DNA of 64,000 nt, from positions 1 to 64,000 of the forward strand of contig JAQFVV010013328.1 in NCBI GenBank assembly GCA_028023455.1, given 5' to 3'. The position numbers were made by a program, and so were the translations under genes. Origin of the DNA: Epiperipatus broadwayi. Taxonomy: Eukaryota; Onychophora; Udeonychophora; Euonychophora; Peripatidae. Below the pieces are notes generated by a model. The model worked only from the letters and a program-made list of their open reading frames with translations, was not told where the DNA came from and did not search any database. Position 1 is the stretch's first letter. Each line of letters starts with the position of its first letter. Shown here piece by piece: positions 61,270 to 64,000 of the stretch.

Positions 61270-61625
61270 AAAAACTTGAGTAATCTATGAACCTTAGATC
61301 TTATAATGGAATATAATCATTATTTCCAAACTGGTTTCTGGCTTTTATCTTTATCAATGAAGATAAGGATTCAAAGCTGAAACTAATACATTTATTTATG
61401 TAACAGTTATCTTTTATTCCTTCATATTAATCTGAATGTAAACAAACCCTAAGATTGTTGGCTAGGATAGCTGCTAGATGTGTAAGAGTATTAGTATCAC
61501 CTTGAATCCCTAGTTTTTAACTGATGACGATAAAAATCCAGAAGCCAGTCTGAAGTTGTGGATTATAGAACATTATACCATCTGGTATCTTTATACTACT
61601 CAAGATTTGAGTAGATGGTTCTAGA
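61270..61625. mobile_element. Foldback element, family FB4, old copy
   Basis: Left part 61270-61380 is inverted at about 61500-61625: ACTTGAGTA, TTATAATGGAATATAATC and CCAAACTGGTTTCTGG pair with ACTCAAG, GATTATAGAACATTAT and CCAGAAGCCAGTCTGAAG. On the plus strand CTGATGA...GAAGC lies at 61521-61545, and the mirror core in the left arm is at 61334-61357. Degenerate but same layout as FB1 and FB3. Confidence 0.7.
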
Positions 61626-62057
61626 ATAGGATGAACATAGTTACTTAATTATGAAAGTAAATAAGATGTTATAACGATCCAAACGAAGTGGGAGATCGCA
61701 TCGCACCGCACCGCACTACCAAAGGGCGCCATCTAGGCATTTGAGCCTAGAAAAATTTATAAAGTAGGCAGATACGTGCTGTTAGGATTCCACTTTATTT
61801 ACATATTTAGATCGTTAGCCCATTGTCACTAGCTCAGTGGAGACGCAGAGATAAAAATCTATAAATTTTATATCTTAAATATAAAAGAATAAAAGCCACT
61901 GCCAGAAATTAACACATAAAAATATTTATTTATGCACATATAAAATAATATTTAAATTTTGAGGAATAAATTTCTTTTATAATTTTATATTGATCTTTAA
62001 TTCTAAATTTAAGTAGATTTCAAATAATGAGTTTACTATTTATTTAGAGGGTCGAGT
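61626..62057. other. No gene; GC-richer patch
   Basis: 61690-61745 contains ATCGCATCGCACCGCACCGC and a CTAGGC...GCCTAG inverted repeat. Rest AT-rich. Confidence 0.4.
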
Positions 62058-62234
62058 ATGAATGGACTACATAGGTCTGCATTTGAAAGGAAAATATTCT
62101 TCCCTGATTTAACCTTAGGTAAACAATTTCGCAATCAACTGGCGCCAATCCATCTGATACATTCATGTATTCAATGTAGCATGATACGACAACACAAAAT
62201 ACTATATTGTCAGGAATGTACATCTGAACAATAA
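62058..62234 (+). other. Short cysteine-paired frame, unrecognised
   Basis: A 58-codon frame starting MNGLHRSAFERK contains SCIQCS and LYCQECT. After one in-phase TAA at 62232-62234 the frame continues to ECDICGQVDQ and stops near 62301. Three C-x2-C pairs in about 80 residues suggest a zinc-binding fold. It faintly recalls the cysteine-rich C-terminus of piggyBac-type transposases, but the spacing is not convincing. Could be a decayed transposon gene or chance. Confidence 0.3.
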
Positions 62235-63910
62235 GTAGAAATAGAGAAGACATTGACTCTCCACCAACAGGAATGTGACATCTGTGGGCAAGTAGATCAA
62301 TAAACTAAAAAAACTCCATAGGAATGGACTGCGGTCTTCTGCCGACTTACAAACCCATCCATAGGCAAACAGAGGGTGTGTGGCGTATATCTATAATCCT
62401 GCCCGTAGCGGATCTCATACTACATCTACTAATTACACAAATATATCCAATCCATTGAACCAATTCAACTACGAAATGAATAACCTAAGATTACCCTCCC
62501 TTAATACAACTTTACAAAACTATATAGCCATTCGCGCCCGACTTAATTTTAACATTTATATATGTTTGCACAGATTTATTTAAAAATGTTGGGTATAGAT
62601 CGATTACACAGATTCCACGGTCACAAACATTTCAAAATAAACATAAACGATCAAAATACAAAATTATTGATACCGACAATCGCAGAGGGAAACTTATAAG
62701 TAACCCAATAGTATTCACCATAAGATACTTGCGTTGTCACCAATAACTTAAAAGACATCCGAATAAATACATTTTAAATACTCACCGTAAGGTATCATTA
62801 TTTATCGAATGTCTATATATTTTGATCAAATATGAAAACCAAAATCTAATTAACCGCAAACGAATCCATGCAAGCGTCTATAGACAACTTGGTTAAATGT
62901 AATGCATTTAATAATTTCTACAATAAAATATTACTACACATAAAAATATTAAAAGGGAAATGATTCTTTTCACAATCGGGAAAGATATAAAATTAACCAT
63001 TATTAATTTGATTTAAACTTACAAAAAGTCAGATAAGAGTCCATTTTAAATAAGTCGGCTTGTTTATTAATTTGTTCAACTTGACGAAAGTTCTTGATTG
63101 ACTTTAAGAATTGTTCATTTCCTATAGCTTACGGTAGCAGAACTCCCGGTTCCTGGTGTCAATGTCCACGGAGTCTTTAATTGAAAGATCGATCTAATGT
63201 TCAGGAGGTGGCATTTGCTGGTTCATGGTATCAGTCCTTCCATTTCAGAGATAAGTGAGAGAGAACGATAAAGCGCGTCTTTATCGCTCGTCTCACCCAA
63301 CCAAGTTGAAAAAGCTTCTTGAACTCAATATTTTTTTCTTTTTATATCATCCCCAAGGATTCACTGAACAAAACGTCACTGCTCTGTTTTTTCACCATGG
63401 TCCGAGCCAAGGCTTAGTGCTTCCATTGGTCAAGCTAAAATTTCTTTCTTCTCTTATCTAACTTTCCATCTGACTTTTTAATTAAACAGCTTTTAGATAA
63501 TTAATAAACAACCATTTCCCTTTATAGATTACAGGAATTAATTAATACCTGTTTTTATTTTAACTTACGTTATTTTTTTATTAAAATATTTTTATATTTC
63601 AATCTTGTATTTTTTTATTTAAAAAAAATACATTCAAATACCTTTTTTTTTTTGTTTATGAAAAAAAAAATATTTTTAAAGTTTAACATCTGTGCGAATG
63701 TATACACGTTTAACAATGTTTTAATTTTAGCATTTAGTTTTTTACTTTTATTTGCGAACTTTTAAGTTTTTATTTTAAATTAATGTAACGACATATTTAT
63801 ATATCGTTACAATGTGATATGTTGGACTACTTCCATCATTTATGAATGAATGTTGAATGTATAGAAAATTTTAAACTTTATTGAAACTTTCCAAATACAA
63901 ACAACTTGTT
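62235..63910. other. No recognised gene; more complex sequence than surroundings
   Basis: 62290-63460 is less AT-rich and less repetitive than most of the window. Frames at 62380-62583 (67 codons) and 63255-63461 (68 codons) lack recognisable domains. 63266-63286 holds a perfect 8-bp hairpin CGATAAAG / CTTTATCG. 63784-63811 holds TGTAACGA...TCGTTACA. After 63480 it returns to A/T runs. Confidence 0.35.
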
Positions 63911-63916
63911 TCATTA

Positions 63917-64000
63917 AAAGATCAGCCTTTCAAGCTAATTGTGCATGCCTCTTCTGCGAGTGCTAAATAATAAATGAATAATTCACTCTACAATGCAAGA
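63917..64000. repeat. Repeat related to the 338-bp unit, cut by window end
   Basis: GATCAGCCTTTCAAGCTAAT, TGCGAGTGCTAAATAATAAA and TGAATA match the start of the units at 18741 and 19079 and the MITE at 51847. Confidence 0.75.

Noticed and set aside
61669-63811. Solo LTR from TGTTATAACG to CGTTACA
   Set aside because: Ends look LTR-like but the flanking five bases do not match and no second copy is in the window.

Overview
The window is strongly AT-rich animal (metazoan) nuclear DNA made almost entirely of transposable elements, foldback repeats and microsatellites. I found no intact host protein-coding gene, no functional tRNA or rRNA gene and no CRISPR array. The evidence for a metazoan is the mix of families: a Ty3/gypsy-type LTR element, an L1-like LINE, RTE-like LINEs, Penelope-like elements with a GIY-YIG endonuclease, hAT non-autonomous elements with 8-bp target duplications, and tRNA-derived SINEs. 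The base composition and repeat mix suit an AT-rich invertebrate; I cannot name the species or phylum.

Layout. 1-10.3 kb: one young LTR retrotransposon derivative with nearly identical LTRs of about 3.8 kb around a 2.76-kb interior that keeps a primer binding site, a gag-like coiled-coil frame and an integrase tail, but no protease or reverse transcriptase. 10.3-13.1 kb: LINE 3' ends, foldback repeats and a small SINE inserted into a LINE zinc-finger motif. 17.5-19.7 kb: a large palindrome of two divergent Penelope-like 3' ends, one arm carrying a 338-bp dimer insertion. 24-27 kb: an RTE tail, MITE-like repeats and a SINE. 28.1-32.3 kb: a near full-length, frameshifted L1-like LINE on the minus strand. 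32.3-36 kb: a decayed RTE-like LINE on the minus strand, split by a hAT element. 36.8-46.6 kb: several foldback families and a second hAT element. 46.6-57.1 kb: LINE, RTE, Penelope and SINE copies around a 1.28-kb GATA/GACA array. 58.4-64 kb: a CT array, a TIR element, a TAC array, a foldback and unassigned DNA.

Interactions. Nothing here is an operon or pathway; the content is layered insertion. Four copies of a very short tRNA-Gly-derived SINE each have their own target duplication. Several foldback families share a core of CTGATGA, a short hairpin and GAAA that resembles the catalytic core of a hammerhead ribozyme. Penelope-like elements, known carriers of such ribozymes, are also present. 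This is the most unusual signal, but required parts of a working ribozyme are missing in the copies seen. All homology calls are by eye from translations and motifs.
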